Below are positions 9,229 through 18,477 of a stretch of 64,000 bases of DNA, piece after piece. This DNA is from Streptomyces sp. WMMB 322. Its GTDB lineage: Bacteria > Actinomycetota > Actinomycetes > Streptomycetales > Streptomycetaceae. Location of the stretch: assembly GCF_900090145.1 (NCBI RefSeq), contig NZ_FMHI01000004.1, forward strand, positions 248,001-312,000. Reading direction: 5' to 3'. Position numbers and translations under genes: made by a program. The notes under the pieces are model-generated. The model saw only the letters and a program-made list of their open reading frames with translations, ran no database searches and was not told the origin of the DNA. Positions within the stretch are counted from its first letter, which is position 1, and every line of letters starts with the position of its first letter.

Positions 9229-9364
9229 GACGCCATCGTGCCAGTCCCGTACGGCGGTTCGGGCGGGGGGCGGCAGATGACTCTGCGGCGTACGGGCGCG
9301 AATTCGCCCATTCCGGCCCAGTCGGCGTACGGCTCCGGCTCCCGCACCTCCTCGGGTCTCCCGC

Positions 9365-10360
9365 TCAGCGCACCGCCGCGCGCCGGTACGCCCACGTCGC
9401 CAGGGCCAGGGACGCCACTCCGACGGCCGCGCACACACCCAGATCGATTGCCGCATGCCCCCAGTCGGGCCGCGCCTCGAACGCCCGGGCCAGTGCCTCC
9501 ACGCCGTACGTCGAGGGCAGCAGGTCCCGCAGCAGCCCCACGGGCTGCGGCAGCCGCCCGCCCGGAAGGACGCCCAGCAGCAACGCGGCGGACATCCCCA
9601 ACTGCCCGCAGAGAGTGGCGATCTCGGGCCTCGGCGCGAGGAGTCCCAGTGCGGCGCCCAGCCCGGCCAGAGCGGCCCCGGCGAGCGGGACGACGGCCAG
9701 GAGAATCCACAGACCGCTCAGCGGCAACTGGTAGAGCACGCCGCCCGCTACGGCCGTGACGAGGACTCCGGGCACGGTGAACGACGCATACGCCCCGGCG
9801 GCGCCGAGCACGACCGCCGCAGCGGGCACCGGCAGCGTGGCGTAGTGGTCCAGGCCCCCGCCCGCGCGCAGCTGCCCGAAGTACTGGGCGAGCAGATTCA
9901 GCGCCACGAACGCCACAACCAGGACGGACGCCCCGGCGACCACGGCTCTCGACTCGGCACCGCCGTCGACCACGCCCCTCATCAGCACCATGATCCCCAG
10001 CGACTGGAAGGTCGCCACGAACAGCAGCGGGATGCGGGCCACCCGTGCGCGGGAGAGCTGCGCCCGGTACACCGCGGCCAGCGAGGGCCACAGCCGTGCC
10101 CGGGGCGCGAGAGAGGCGGGAGGCTCCCCGGCCACGTCCCCGACGGCCTCCCGGGCCGGCTCCCCGGCCTGCCGCCCCGCCGTGCCGGACGACCCGGCGG
10201 ACGCGCCCGCAGGCACCGCGTCCGCAGGCACCGCGTCCGCGGCACGGGCGTCCTCCGCGGTCCCGAGCGGAATCCGGCCGCGGACATCCGTCTCACCGGC
10301 CCTTGCACGTGCCCGGGCCTCTGCCTGCGCACGTGCCTGCGCCGAAGCGGCCGTACTCAC
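9365..10360 (-). CDS. ABC-2 type exporter permease
   Basis: 331 residues starting at GTG 10360, which overlaps the stop of the ATPase gene by GTGA. The first 80 residues are an Ala/Arg-rich, probably cytoplasmic tail, and the DNA repeats GCGTCCGCGGCA-like units there. From LWPSLAAVYRAQLSRARVAR onward there are six hydrophobic helices, including IPLLFVATFQSLGIMVLM, VVAGASVLVVAFVALNLL, LWILLAVVPLAGAALAGLG and AAIDLGVCAAVGVASLALAT. This is the fold of ABC-2 exporters (daunorubicin or drug and lipid type). With the ATPase it forms a two-gene exporter; the substrate cannot be told from sequence. Confidence 0.9.
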   Translation of the reverse strand: MSTAASAQARAQAEARARARAGETDVRGRIPLGTAEDARAADAVPADAVPAGASAGSSGTAGRQAGEPAREAVGDVAGEPPASLAPRARLWPSLAAVYRAQLSRARVARIPLLFVATFQSLGIMVLMRGVVDGGAESRAVVAGASVLVVAFVALNLLAQYFGQLRAGGGLDHYATLPVPAAAVVLGAAGAYASFTVPGVLVTAVAGGVLYQLPLSGLWILLAVVPLAGAALAGLGAALGLLAPRPEIATLCGQLGMSAALLLGVLPGGRLPQPVGLLRDLLPSTYGVEALARAFEARPDWGHAAIDLGVCAAVGVASLALATWAYRRAAVR

Positions 10361-11421
10361 ACCTTCACCAGACCTTCCCCGCTGCCGCCCAGGGCGAGAT
10401 ACACATCCTCGAGGCTGGGCGTCGCCAGCGAGAAGTCGTCGAGTGCCGCGAAGGCCCGCCCCGTGGTGACCACGTCCACGGCGGCGCGGGCCGCCCCGGG
10501 CGGCATGCGCAGCGTCCAGCGGCGTCCGGACACCGCGGCCTGCGCGGCGAGAGCGGCGACCTGCGGTACGTCGAGGGGCGCCCGGTCGCGCCAGACGAGT
10601 TCGAGGCGTACGTCGCCGCCGACCATGGCCTTCAGCCCGCCGGGGGTGTCACAGGCGATGACCCGGCCGCGGTCCAGTACCGCCACCCTGTCGAGAACGG
10701 CCTCCGCCTCCATGACGTTGTGCGTCACCAGCACCACCGTCGCACCGCGCTCGCTTCGGCGGCGCTCCACCGCCGCCCACACCGCGCGCCTCGCCACCGG
10801 GTCCATGCCGGTCGTCGGCTCGTCCAGCACGAGCAGCGGGCGCTCCCCCACCAGCGCCGACGCGACGCAGGCCAGCCGCCGCTGGCCGCCCGAGAGCTTC
10901 CCGAGCGCACGGCCGGCGAGTGTGCTCAGGCCCAGCTCGTCCAGTGCCTCGTCACGCTCGCGGCGCGCGGCCGCCGCATCCAGGCCCCGAAGGCGTCCGG
11001 TCGTCTCCGCGGCCAGGGCGACGGTCAGTTCGTCGAGCGCGCCGGACTCCTGGCCGAGGTAGGCGAGGAGCCGTGCGGCACGCTCCGGGTGCCGCGTCAG
11101 ATCGTGTCCGAGGATCTCGACCGTGCCGGAGTCGGGCCGCATCAGGCCCGACAGCTGTCTGACGACGGTGGACTTGCCCGCTCCGTTCGGGCCGAGCAGG
11201 CCGAAGATCTCGCCCTGCCGCACTTCGAGGGTGACGCCGTCGCAGGCACGGACACCCTCGGTGCCGGGGGCGTCCCGCGCGGTGCGCAGGGGATTGAGGG
11301 GGAGCGCGCCGAGGCGGCGCCGGCTCGTGGGATACGTCTTGACCAGGCGCGTCATGCGTACAGCGGCCCGCGCCGGGGTGCGCACGCTCTGCGCCGTCTG
11401 CTGCGTTGTGCCGGTTCCCAC
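10357..11421 (-). CDS. ABC transporter ATP-binding protein
   Basis: 354-residue nucleotide-binding subunit. Walker A is GPNGAGKST, the signature LSGGQRR, Walker B LLVLDEPTTGMDP, and the H-loop VVLVTHNVMEAE; all are intact. The C-terminal 90 residues after DRGRVIACDTPGGLK match the accessory domain seen in DrrA-like ATPases. An insertion of about 25 residues between the first strands and the Walker A region (RRRLGALPLNPLRTARDAPG) is unusual but does not hit a motif. It is coupled to the permease by overlapping codons. Likely drug or lipid export at the cytoplasmic membrane. Confidence 0.94.
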   Translation of the reverse strand: MGTGTTQQTAQSVRTPARAAVRMTRLVKTYPTSRRRLGALPLNPLRTARDAPGTEGVRACDGVTLEVRQGEIFGLLGPNGAGKSTVVRQLSGLMRPDSGTVEILGHDLTRHPERAARLLAYLGQESGALDELTVALAAETTGRLRGLDAAAARRERDEALDELGLSTLAGRALGKLSGGQRRLACVASALVGERPLLVLDEPTTGMDPVARRAVWAAVERRRSERGATVVLVTHNVMEAEAVLDRVAVLDRGRVIACDTPGGLKAMVGGDVRLELVWRDRAPLDVPQVAALAAQAAVSGRRWTLRMPPGAARAAVDVVTTGRAFAALDDFSLATPSLEDVYLALGGSGEGLVKV

Positions 11422-11486
11422 GAGCGACGAGCCTACGCTCCGCAGGCGGCGGGCCTTCCGGAAGGGTCGTTCACGGACGGATGGGG

Positions 11487-12803
11487 CTACTGCCCGGCGA
11501 CGGAAGCGTCCTCGCCGGGGACGGCCTGCCCCGCGGCGGGGGCGTCGATCTCGCGCCAGAAACCCGCACGGATCGCGTACCGGTCGTGCTCGTCGATCTG
11601 GTCGTCCTTGTGCGTGAGCAGCCCGAAGCGCGCCGCGTAACGGAGCAGCTCCCCGTCGATGCGGTGCGGGATGCGCGGATACTCGCGGGCCAGCGACTGC
11701 ACGTGTGAGGGGGCGGAGAGCCGCTCCAGCCAGCGCCGGGCGAAGACCTGGCCGACCTCGAAGGGGTCGCCGCTGACCGCCGTGATGTCCTCCTCGCGGT
11801 CCGCCCAGCGCTGCTCGGCCGTCGTCAGCTGGGCGAGCATCGGCAGTGCGGCCGCCTCCGGCGACTCACCGGGCGTACCGCGCTCCACCCAGCCCCGCTC
11901 GGAGGACCATCTGAGCGTCGTTCCGGGAGGGGTTCCCTGACCGGGCTGCGAGGGTGCGGGACGGCCGAGCCCCGCGAGGTCCTTGGGGGTGGGAACGCCG
12001 GTGAGGCCCTTGCCCGGGGCGGCCGCCGCGCCGTCCTCGCTCTCCTCCGGCGGCGTCTGCCCGTCGCTGTCGGCCGCGGTCCCGGCAGGTGAGGGGTCGG
12101 GCGATGCGGAATCCGTGTGAGGGACGGGCACCGCGGGCCCGCTGCCGTTCTTCGCCGCCTCGGGCAGCGGCGCGGACAGGATCGCCGCGATCTCCGGTCT
12201 GGACGCGGACTGCGGGTGGTAGGCGCCGGAGGGCTCCATGGCGCGCACGGCCTCGGTGATCCAGCTGCGGTCCAGGACCCGGCGTTCGTCGGCCTCGGCC
12301 ACGAGGTCCTCGGACTGGTTGTAGTCGCCGTCCGCCGCTTGTACGGCCCACAGATGCACGGCCACACCGTGTTCCTTGGCCGACATCAGCCCGGGAAGGA
12401 GATCACCGTCGCCCGTGACGAGGACGATGTCGGAGCAGGCACGGTTGCGGGCCAGTTCGGTGAGCTCGGCGTGCATGGCCGCGTCGACGCCCTTCTGCGC
12501 CCAGCGGCCGTCGCTTCTGGTGAGCGCTCCGAGCCGTACGGTGACGCGCGGCATCACCCGGAGTCTGCGGTGCTCGGGCTGCGGCACCCGGTCGGGGGCG
12601 CCGTCGAACCAGTAGATCCGCAGCAGATCGCATCCGGTGTCGGCCTCGGCACGATCGCGCAGCCCGCGGATCAGGGCGGCGTGGTCGACGCTGATCTGGG
12701 AGCGCATGGGCTCTCCCGCCAGAAGACTCGCGGCGGCGCCCAACAGATATCCGGCATCCACCAGAACGACGCAGCGGTCCACGATCCACCCACTCTCGGT
12801 CAC
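11487..12803 (-). CDS. NYN-domain (PIN-like nuclease) protein
   Basis: 438 residues from GTG 12803 (VTESGWIVDRCVVLVDAGYL); a GTG at 12782 in front of DRC is an alternative. The first 200 residues are a NYN/PIN-like domain: an early Asp strand (VVLVDAGYLLGAA), a second acidic strand (KGVDAAMHAELTELA), and the VLVTGDGDLLPGLMSAKEHG motif with the metal-binding Asp residues. A Pro/Ser/Ala-rich linker (about residues 215-330) joins it to a C-terminal segment rich in helices (RYAARFGLLTHKDDQIDEHD). NYN proteins are usually RNases; the substrate here is unknown. The gene is divergent from the 58-aa peptide gene. Confidence 0.88.
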   Translation of the reverse strand: MTESGWIVDRCVVLVDAGYLLGAAASLLAGEPMRSQISVDHAALIRGLRDRAEADTGCDLLRIYWFDGAPDRVPQPEHRRLRVMPRVTVRLGALTRSDGRWAQKGVDAAMHAELTELARNRACSDIVLVTGDGDLLPGLMSAKEHGVAVHLWAVQAADGDYNQSEDLVAEADERRVLDRSWITEAVRAMEPSGAYHPQSASRPEIAAILSAPLPEAAKNGSGPAVPVPHTDSASPDPSPAGTAADSDGQTPPEESEDGAAAAPGKGLTGVPTPKDLAGLGRPAPSQPGQGTPPGTTLRWSSERGWVERGTPGESPEAAALPMLAQLTTAEQRWADREEDITAVSGDPFEVGQVFARRWLERLSAPSHVQSLAREYPRIPHRIDGELLRYAARFGLLTHKDDQIDEHDRYAIRAGFWREIDAPAAGQAVPGEDASVAGQ

Positions 12804-13024
12804 CGACAGCGGCCCACGGCCGGAGTCGTGTTTCGCCTTCGAGTCTGCCCGACCGTACAGGGCTTGGCGGCGGTGCACGATCACCGGCGTGGCGGCACAG
12901 ATGCGGAGGAGGCGCAAGAGCACGAAGAACCGCCTCACTCACGGTGATTGTCCGACATGCGCGCTTCATACCCCCGTGCCAGGCTGAATTCGGCCCAAAG
13001 TTCAACGGTCACCAGGAGGCGATC

Positions 13025-13201
13025 ATGGCCAAGGGCAGGAATCAGGAACGCAGTCAGAAGAAGGCCGGTGACAGCGAGCGCGACCGGAGCAGGACCGAGA
13101 GCGGTTCGGCGGAAGGCCAGCAGTCGCGCCCGTCGTCGGGCAGAAGCGTCAGCCCTGCTGACGTGGCCCGTAAGCATCAGCGGCGCTTCGGACACAACTG
13201 A
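13025..13201 (+). CDS. 58-aa basic disordered peptide
   Basis: Small gene with a strong ribosome-binding site (AGGAGG, six bases ahead of ATG 13025). The product MAKGRNQERSQKKAGDSERD... is rich in Arg, Lys, Ser and Gln, has no hydrophobic segment, and ends ADVARKHQRRFGHN. The basic ends suggest nucleic-acid or protein binding, but that is only composition. A perfect hairpin terminator follows at 13282-13313. The good ribosome-binding site and terminator make it a real transcription unit. I do not recognise a named family. Confidence 0.72.
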   Translation: MAKGRNQERSQKKAGDSERDRSRTESGSAEGQQSRPSSGRSVSPADVARKHQRRFGHN

Positions 13202-13281
13202 CCCTGCCTGGCGCAGAGGTCGACAACACTCCGTTTGATTCACCTGTGCCCTTGGGCACCGCACGTCGGCGCTTGATGAGG

Positions 13282-13313
13282 AGAGGGCGGCCCCAGCCCC
13301 GGGGCCGCCCTCT
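13282..13313. terminator. Bidirectional terminator between the 58-aa gene and dnaE
   Basis: A perfect 13-bp stem, AGAGGGCGGCCCC and GGGGCCGCCCTCT, closes a six-base loop. It lies between the convergent ends of the gene stopping at 13201 and of dnaE ending at 13430, and could serve both. There is a short T-containing tract (TTCCTGTG) only on the right side, as usual for streptomycete hairpins. Confidence 0.8.
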
Positions 13314-13429
13314 TCCTGTGCGCGGGTTCATGCCGGCCTCCGCCGCACTCGCCCCGCGGGGAAGGGCGTTGACGCCGGCGCCTGCACCGCCCCGGACGCG
13401 GAAGGGCGCCGGCGCCGGGAAGTCCGGGC

Positions 13430-16400
13430 TCAGCCCGCCATGCAGGACGGGCCCAGCAGTTCCTTCAGGTCGCCGAAGAGAGCCGGATCGGGCGTGACCC
13501 GATGCCGGTCCAGCCGCAGGACCGTGGTCTTGCGGGCGCCCTGGAGCCGTACCCGCACCTCGCTGGAACCGCGATGGTGGGTGAGGACTTCGCCGAGCTT
13601 CTCCACCAGCGGTGGTGTGATCTTCACCGTCGGAATCGTGATCGTCACGGGCGCGCTGGCGGAGGCCTCGCTCAAGTCGGGAATCATCAGCTCCATCGCG
13701 ACCAGACGCGGCACGTCCTCCCGCTTGTCCAGCCTCCCCTTGACGAAGACGACGGCGTCCTCGACGAGTTGGGTGGAGACGAGCTGGTAGGTCGCCGGGA
13801 AGAACATGCAGTCGATGGAGCCCGCCAGATCCTCCACGGTCGCGATCGCCCACGCGTTGCCCTGCTTGGTCATCTTCCGCTGCAGCCCGGAGATGATGCC
13901 GCCGATGGTGACGATCGCCCCGTCCGCGTGCTCGCCGCCGGTGAGCTGCGCGATGGCCGCGTCCGCCTTGTCGTTGAGGACGTGCTCCAGCCCGAACAGC
14001 GGGTGGTCGGAGACGTAGAGGCCGAGCATCTCCCGCTCCTGGGCGAGGAGGTACGTCTTTTCCCACTCCTCGTCGGAGAAGGTGACGTCGAGGCCGAAGC
14101 CGGGGGCGTCGTCGCCGTCACCGCCGAGGTCACCGAAGAGGTCGAACTGGCCCTCGGCCTCCTTGCGTTTGACCTGGACCACGTTGTCGATCATCGGCTC
14201 GAACTGGGCGGTCAGGCCCTTGCGCGTGTGTCCCATCTCGTCGAACGCGCCGGCCTTGATAAGGGATTCGACGGTCCGCTTGTTGCAGACGACGGATTCG
14301 ACCTTGTCGAGGAAGTCGGGGAACGAGGTGTACTTCCCCTTCGCCTTGCGGCACTTGACGATCGAGTCCACCACGTTCTGCCCGACGTTCCGAACGGCGG
14401 TCAGGCCGAAGACGATGGTCGAGTCGTCCCGCGAGGTGAAGTTCGCCTCGGACTCGTTTACGTCCGGGGGGAGGACCTTGATGCCCATCTTGCGGCACTC
14501 GTTCAGATAGACCGCCGACTTGTCCTTGTCGTCGCGCACCGAGGTGAGCAGCGCCGACATGTATTCGGCCGGGTAGTTGGCCTTGAGGTAGGCCGTCCAG
14601 TACGTGACCAGTCCGTACGCCGAGGAGTGCGCCTTGTTGAAGGCGTAGCCGGCGAAGGGCACCAGCACGTCCCACACGGCCTGGATGGCCTCGTCGGAGT
14701 AGTTCCGGTCCCGCATGCCCTTCTGGAAGTTCACGAACTCCTTGTCGAGAACCTCCTTCTTCTTCTTGCCCATCGCCCGGCGCAGCAGGTCCGCCTGACC
14801 GAGCGAGTAGCCCGCGAGCACCTGCGCGGCCTTCTGCACCTGCTCCTGGTACACGATCAGGCCGTGCGTGATGTCGAGGACTTCCCTCAGCGGCTCCTCG
14901 AGCTCGGGGTGGATGGGAGTGATCTCCTGCTGGCCGTTCTTCCGCAGGGCGTAGTTGATGTGGCTGTTCATGCCCATCGGGCCCGGACGGTACAGAGCCG
15001 AGACGGCGGAGATGTCCTCGAAGTTGTCGGGCTTCATCATGCGAAGCAGCGAACGCATGGGGCCGCCGTCGAACTGGAAGACGCCCAGGGTGTCGCCGCG
15101 GCACAGCAGCTCGAACGTCTTCGGGTCGTCCAGCGGCAGGTCGAGCAGCTTGAGATCGACGTCCTTGTTCTTGCGGATCATCTTGACCGCGTCGTCCATG
15201 ATCGTCAGGTTGCGCAGCCCGAGGAAGTCCATCTTCAGCAGGCCCAGCGCCTCACAGCTGGGGTAGTCCCACTGCGTGACCACCACGCCGTCGTTCTTCG
15301 GCGAGAAGACGGGCACGTGGTCGATGAGCCTCTCGCTGGACATGATCACACCGGCGGCGTGCACGCCCATCTGCCGCACCAGGCCCTCGATGCCGCGGGC
15401 CGCGTCGATCACCTTGGTGACGTCCGGCTCGTTCTCGTACATCGAGCGGATCTCGCCCGCCTCGCTGTAGCGCGGGTGGTCCTTGTCGGTGATGCCGGAC
15501 AGCGGGATGCCCTTGCCGAGGACGTCGGCGGGCATCGCCTTGGTGATCCGGTCGCCCATCGCGTACGGGTAACCCAGCACGCGGGCCGAGTCCTTGATCG
15601 CGTTCTTCGCCTTGATGGTGCCGTAGGTGCCGATCATGGCGACCTTGTCCGCGCCGTACTTCTCCGTGACGTAGCGGATGACGTCGCCGCGCCTGCGCTC
15701 GTCGAAGTCGATGTCGACGTCGGGCATGGTGACGCGCTCGGGATTGAGGAACCGCTCGAAGATCAGGCCGTGGGTGACCGGGTCGAGGTCGGTGATGCCC
15801 ATCGCGTAGGAGACGATCGAACCGGCGGCGGAACCACGGCCGGGCCCCACCGCGATGCCGTTGTCCTTCGCCCAGTTGATGAAGTCGGCGACGACGAGGA
15901 AGTACCCGGGAAAGCCCATCGAGATGATGACGTCCATCTCGTACTCGACCAGCTCCTGCCGGTCCTGGGGGACGCCGCCCGGGTAGCGGGTGGCCATCCC
16001 CCGCTTGACCTCCTCCTTGAACCAGGACACCTCGTCGTACCCCTCGGGCACGTCGAATCGGGGCATCAGGTTCTTGGTCTCGAACATCCCCGCGGTGTCG
16101 ACCCGTTCGGCGATGAGGAGCTGCGTGTTGCGGCAGCCCTGCTGCCACACGTCCGAGGAGTCGATGGCGTACATCTCCTCGGCCGACTTGATGTAGTAGC
16201 CCGCGCCGTCGAAGCTGAAGCGGTCCGGGTCGGACAGGTTGCTGCCGGTCTGGATGCACAGCAGGGTGTCGTGCGCCGCGGACTCGTGCTCGTAGGTGTA
16301 GTGCGAGTCGTTGGTGACGACGAAGGGGGCGTCGATCTTCCTGGCCACCTCTTCCAGGCCCGCCCGTGCCCGCTTGTCGATGTCGATGCCGTGATCCATC

Positions 16401-16981
16401 AGCTCGACGAAGAAGTTCTCCTTGCCGAAGATGTCCTGGAACTCCCCGGCTGCCTTGACGGCCTCCTCCTGCTGCCCGAGACGGATCTTGGTGCTGACTT
16501 CGCCGGAGGGGCAGCCGGTGGTGGCCATCATCCCCTTCGCGTACTCGGCGAGCAGTTCGCGGTCCATCCGGGGCTTGCGGAAGAAGCCCTCCAGGCCGGC
16601 CCGCGACTGGGCGCGGTAGAGGTTGTGCAGACCCTCCTTGTCACGCGCCCACATCGTCATGTGCGTGTACGCACCGTTACCCGAGACGTCGTCGCGCTTC
16701 TGGTGAGGGGTGCCCCACTTGACCGGCCGCATGTTCCGCCGGTGGTCCGGGGCGACGTACGCCTCGATGCCCATGATCGGGGTGATCCCGGCGTCCGTGG
16801 CCTGGTGGAAGAAGTCGTAGGCACCGTGGAGGTTGCCGTGGTCCGTCATCGCGATGTGCGACATGCCCATCTCCTGGCATGCCTTGAACATGTCCTTCAG
16901 CCGCGCGGCGCCGTCCAGAAGCGAATACTGAGTGTGCACGTGCAGATGTGTGAACGGCTGGTCGGTCACGGCGCGGGCCAC
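13430..16981 (-). CDS. dnaE: DNA polymerase III alpha subunit DnaE
   Basis: Replicative polymerase catalytic subunit, 1183 residues. The N-terminal PHP domain begins FTHLHVHTQYSLLDGAARLK and continues with IAMTDHGNLHGAYDF and VTNDSHYTYEHE. The palm carries GRGSAAGSIVSY and MPDVDIDFDERRR (residues 419 on) with catalytic Asp421 and Asp423. Later come helix-hairpin-helix and OB-fold regions (IVTIGGIISGLQRKMTKQG). It is the DnaE1 type, without a 3'-5' exonuclease insertion. The frame allows an ATG at 16981 (MARAVTDQPF); the GTG five codons in is an alternative. It is monocistronic, with a terminator shared with the opposing small gene. Confidence 0.97.
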   Translation of the reverse strand: MARAVTDQPFTHLHVHTQYSLLDGAARLKDMFKACQEMGMSHIAMTDHGNLHGAYDFFHQATDAGITPIMGIEAYVAPDHRRNMRPVKWGTPHQKRDDVSGNGAYTHMTMWARDKEGLHNLYRAQSRAGLEGFFRKPRMDRELLAEYAKGMMATTGCPSGEVSTKIRLGQQEEAVKAAGEFQDIFGKENFFVELMDHGIDIDKRARAGLEEVARKIDAPFVVTNDSHYTYEHESAAHDTLLCIQTGSNLSDPDRFSFDGAGYYIKSAEEMYAIDSSDVWQQGCRNTQLLIAERVDTAGMFETKNLMPRFDVPEGYDEVSWFKEEVKRGMATRYPGGVPQDRQELVEYEMDVIISMGFPGYFLVVADFINWAKDNGIAVGPGRGSAAGSIVSYAMGITDLDPVTHGLIFERFLNPERVTMPDVDIDFDERRRGDVIRYVTEKYGADKVAMIGTYGTIKAKNAIKDSARVLGYPYAMGDRITKAMPADVLGKGIPLSGITDKDHPRYSEAGEIRSMYENEPDVTKVIDAARGIEGLVRQMGVHAAGVIMSSERLIDHVPVFSPKNDGVVVTQWDYPSCEALGLLKMDFLGLRNLTIMDDAVKMIRKNKDVDLKLLDLPLDDPKTFELLCRGDTLGVFQFDGGPMRSLLRMMKPDNFEDISAVSALYRPGPMGMNSHINYALRKNGQQEITPIHPELEEPLREVLDITHGLIVYQEQVQKAAQVLAGYSLGQADLLRRAMGKKKKEVLDKEFVNFQKGMRDRNYSDEAIQAVWDVLVPFAGYAFNKAHSSAYGLVTYWTAYLKANYPAEYMSALLTSVRDDKDKSAVYLNECRKMGIKVLPPDVNESEANFTSRDDSTIVFGLTAVRNVGQNVVDSIVKCRKAKGKYTSFPDFLDKVESVVCNKRTVESLIKAGAFDEMGHTRKGLTAQFEPMIDNVVQVKRKEAEGQFDLFGDLGGDGDDAPGFGLDVTFSDEEWEKTYLLAQEREMLGLYVSDHPLFGLEHVLNDKADAAIAQLTGGEHADGAIVTIGGIISGLQRKMTKQGNAWAIATVEDLAGSIDCMFFPATYQLVSTQLVEDAVVFVKGRLDKREDVPRLVAMELMIPDLSEASASAPVTITIPTVKITPPLVEKLGEVLTHHRGSSEVRVRLQGARKTTVLRLDRHRVTPDPALFGDLKELLGPSCMAG

Positions 16982-17166
16982 CTCCGGGCACGGATGCTGC
17001 TGGATCGGTTCCGGAGTCTACGACCCTCCACCGACACCCGCGGGCGCCGGCCGCCCGGCCCCAACTGACCGCCGGCGTCCGGGCGTACGGACCGCCGCGC
17101 CCTGCCGGACGCGCATCCCGCGGCTCCCCCGGCGCCGACCGCTGCGGCCCGTGCGAGAGCAATCCG

Positions 17167-17499
17167 GTGCGCTCCCCCGTCAGCTCCGGCACCACGACCC
17201 ACCCCGATCGGGCGGTTTCCACGGCTGCGCAGCAGACCGGCGCGGAGGCGCGCGCCGAGCAGATCCTCGAGGTCTTCGACAGCGCCTTCGGAGAGCTGTT
17301 GGCCGCCGACCCGGCCGCCTTCCAGGTCAAGTTCCGGAAGATGACCGCGTCCGCGTTCGCCTTCTGCCGGGGGACGGCCTGTCTCTTCTACGCGGACGTC
17401 ACCGATCTACGCGGACGTCACCGAGGACGACAAGGAAGGGCCGGGCCGCGCCGGCCCGCAACGGCCGGATCCCCGGCCTGCAGGCCCCTTACGCCGTAG
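17167..17499 (+). pseudogene. Truncated DUF2252 gene with a frameshifting duplication
   Basis: The frame from GTG 17167 encodes a stretch closely matching the start of actinobacterial DUF2252 proteins as I recall them: AEQILEVFDSAFGELLAADP, then FRKMTASAFAFCRGTACLFY. Full-length members have roughly 400 residues or more and continue with a kinase-like region (HGDLHAENFG and beyond). Here, right after CLFYADV, a 19-bp tandem duplication (17387-17424) shifts the frame, and the rest of the domain is absent before the next gene at 17651. Another frame nearby reads ARNGRIPGLQ, which resembles the C-terminal end I remember for this family, so a large internal deletion is possible. Non-functional remnant. 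Confidence 0.7.
17387..17424. repeat. 19-bp perfect tandem duplication
   Basis: TCTACGCGGACGTCACCGA occurs twice head to tail at 17387-17405 and 17406-17424 with no mismatch. Since 19 is not a multiple of three it moves the reading frame of the DUF2252 remnant by one base. The identity of the copies points to a recent slippage event, or to lack of selection on the gene. Confidence 0.95.
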
Positions 17500-17650
17500 G
17501 CACGTAGACCCCGCAGCCCCTGTAGGCCTCCCAGATTCCACCGGGCCCGTCGGCGCATCCGCGGTCCGCGGCCGGGAACGGCGGGGAGCGGGGCAATTCA
17601 CGGTCCGCTTTTAGAGACCCCTTACCCCTCCGCATGGCACACTTCCGGCG

Positions 17651-18376
17651 ATGGACATGGGTGCGGCAAGCATACGGACGGTACGCGCGGTGGTCTTCAC
17701 CGTGCTGTGCGTCACGCTGTCCGCAGGATCCCACGTCCTGCTCTCGGGGATGCCGCTCCCCGTCGGCCCGCTGCTGGCGGTCACCGGCGTGATCTTCCTG
17801 CTGGCCTTCGCCCTCGCCGACCGCGAGCGCGGCTACGGACGCATCGCCGGGGTACTGATCCCGCTGGAACTGCTCGCCGACACCGTCTTCACCTCCGGTC
17901 AGCACGCCTGTTACGGGCAGGCGGGCGGTCCCGTCACCGGTCCGCTGCGCACCCTCGGCGTCGACCTGCTGTGCGGCGGCACCGGCATCGGCACCCCGCT
18001 CGCCGACCTCGCTTCGCAGGGCGCTTCCGGCCGGACCGAGGGCCTGGCCCACGGTGGCCTGGCGCAGCTGGGCCCACTGGAGGCCGGCCCGTCGGCGACG
18101 CCGTTCGTGCTGCTCGCGGCCCACGTCGCGGTCGGGCTCATGGCCGCCGCCTGGCTCCGCCGGGGTGAGGCGGCACTGGCCGGGCTGCTGCGCGCCGCCT
18201 CGGTCACCGCCTTCCGGCCGCTGCGGACGGCGTTCGCAGCCGGCTCCCGTACGTACGAGTGCGGGGAACCCGCGCCCGCCCCGCGGTCGCTGCCCGTTCT
18301 GGGCCCGCGTGCGCTGCCGCTGCTCACCCACTCCGTGCACCGACGAGGACCGCCGCAGGTCGCGCTCGCAGCCTGA
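17651..18376 (+). CDS. Integral membrane protein of unknown function
   Basis: 241 residues beginning MDMGAASIRTVRAVVFTVLC. Hydrophobic segments cover about residues 10-30 (VVFTVLCVTLSAGSHVLL), 36-55 (VGPLLAVTGVIFLLAFALA) and 65-80 (IAGVLIPLELLADTVF), and one lies late (PFVLLAAHVAVGLMAAAWL), giving roughly four to five helices. Between them are a Cys in SGQHACYGQ and another in VDLLCGG. The C-terminus is Pro/Arg-rich and probably cytoplasmic. It precedes the DsbA-like gene by about 100 bp on the same strand, suggesting a common envelope role, but I do not recognise a family. Confidence 0.8.
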   Translation: MDMGAASIRTVRAVVFTVLCVTLSAGSHVLLSGMPLPVGPLLAVTGVIFLLAFALADRERGYGRIAGVLIPLELLADTVFTSGQHACYGQAGGPVTGPLRTLGVDLLCGGTGIGTPLADLASQGASGRTEGLAHGGLAQLGPLEAGPSATPFVLLAAHVAVGLMAAAWLRRGEAALAGLLRAASVTAFRPLRTAFAAGSRTYECGEPAPAPRSLPVLGPRALPLLTHSVHRRGPPQVALAA

Positions 18377-18477
18377 ACAGGACCCGACCCGGGCAACAGG
18401 CGCGCGAGCCGACCGGTACGAGACCGTCCATCGTCGTCCCCACGCACACCGCGTACATCACCACGGAGAAGAAACCC

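Noticed and set aside
13502..17068. 1188-aa plus-strand frame opposite dnaE
   Set aside because: Mirror of the dnaE coding strand; composition is shadow-like with runs of His/Val/Gly/Arg and no domains.
17651..18376. CcdA/DsbB-type quinone reductase partner for the DsbA-like protein
   Set aside because: The membrane protein has single scattered Cys residues, not the paired Cys motif of DsbB, VKOR or CcdA.
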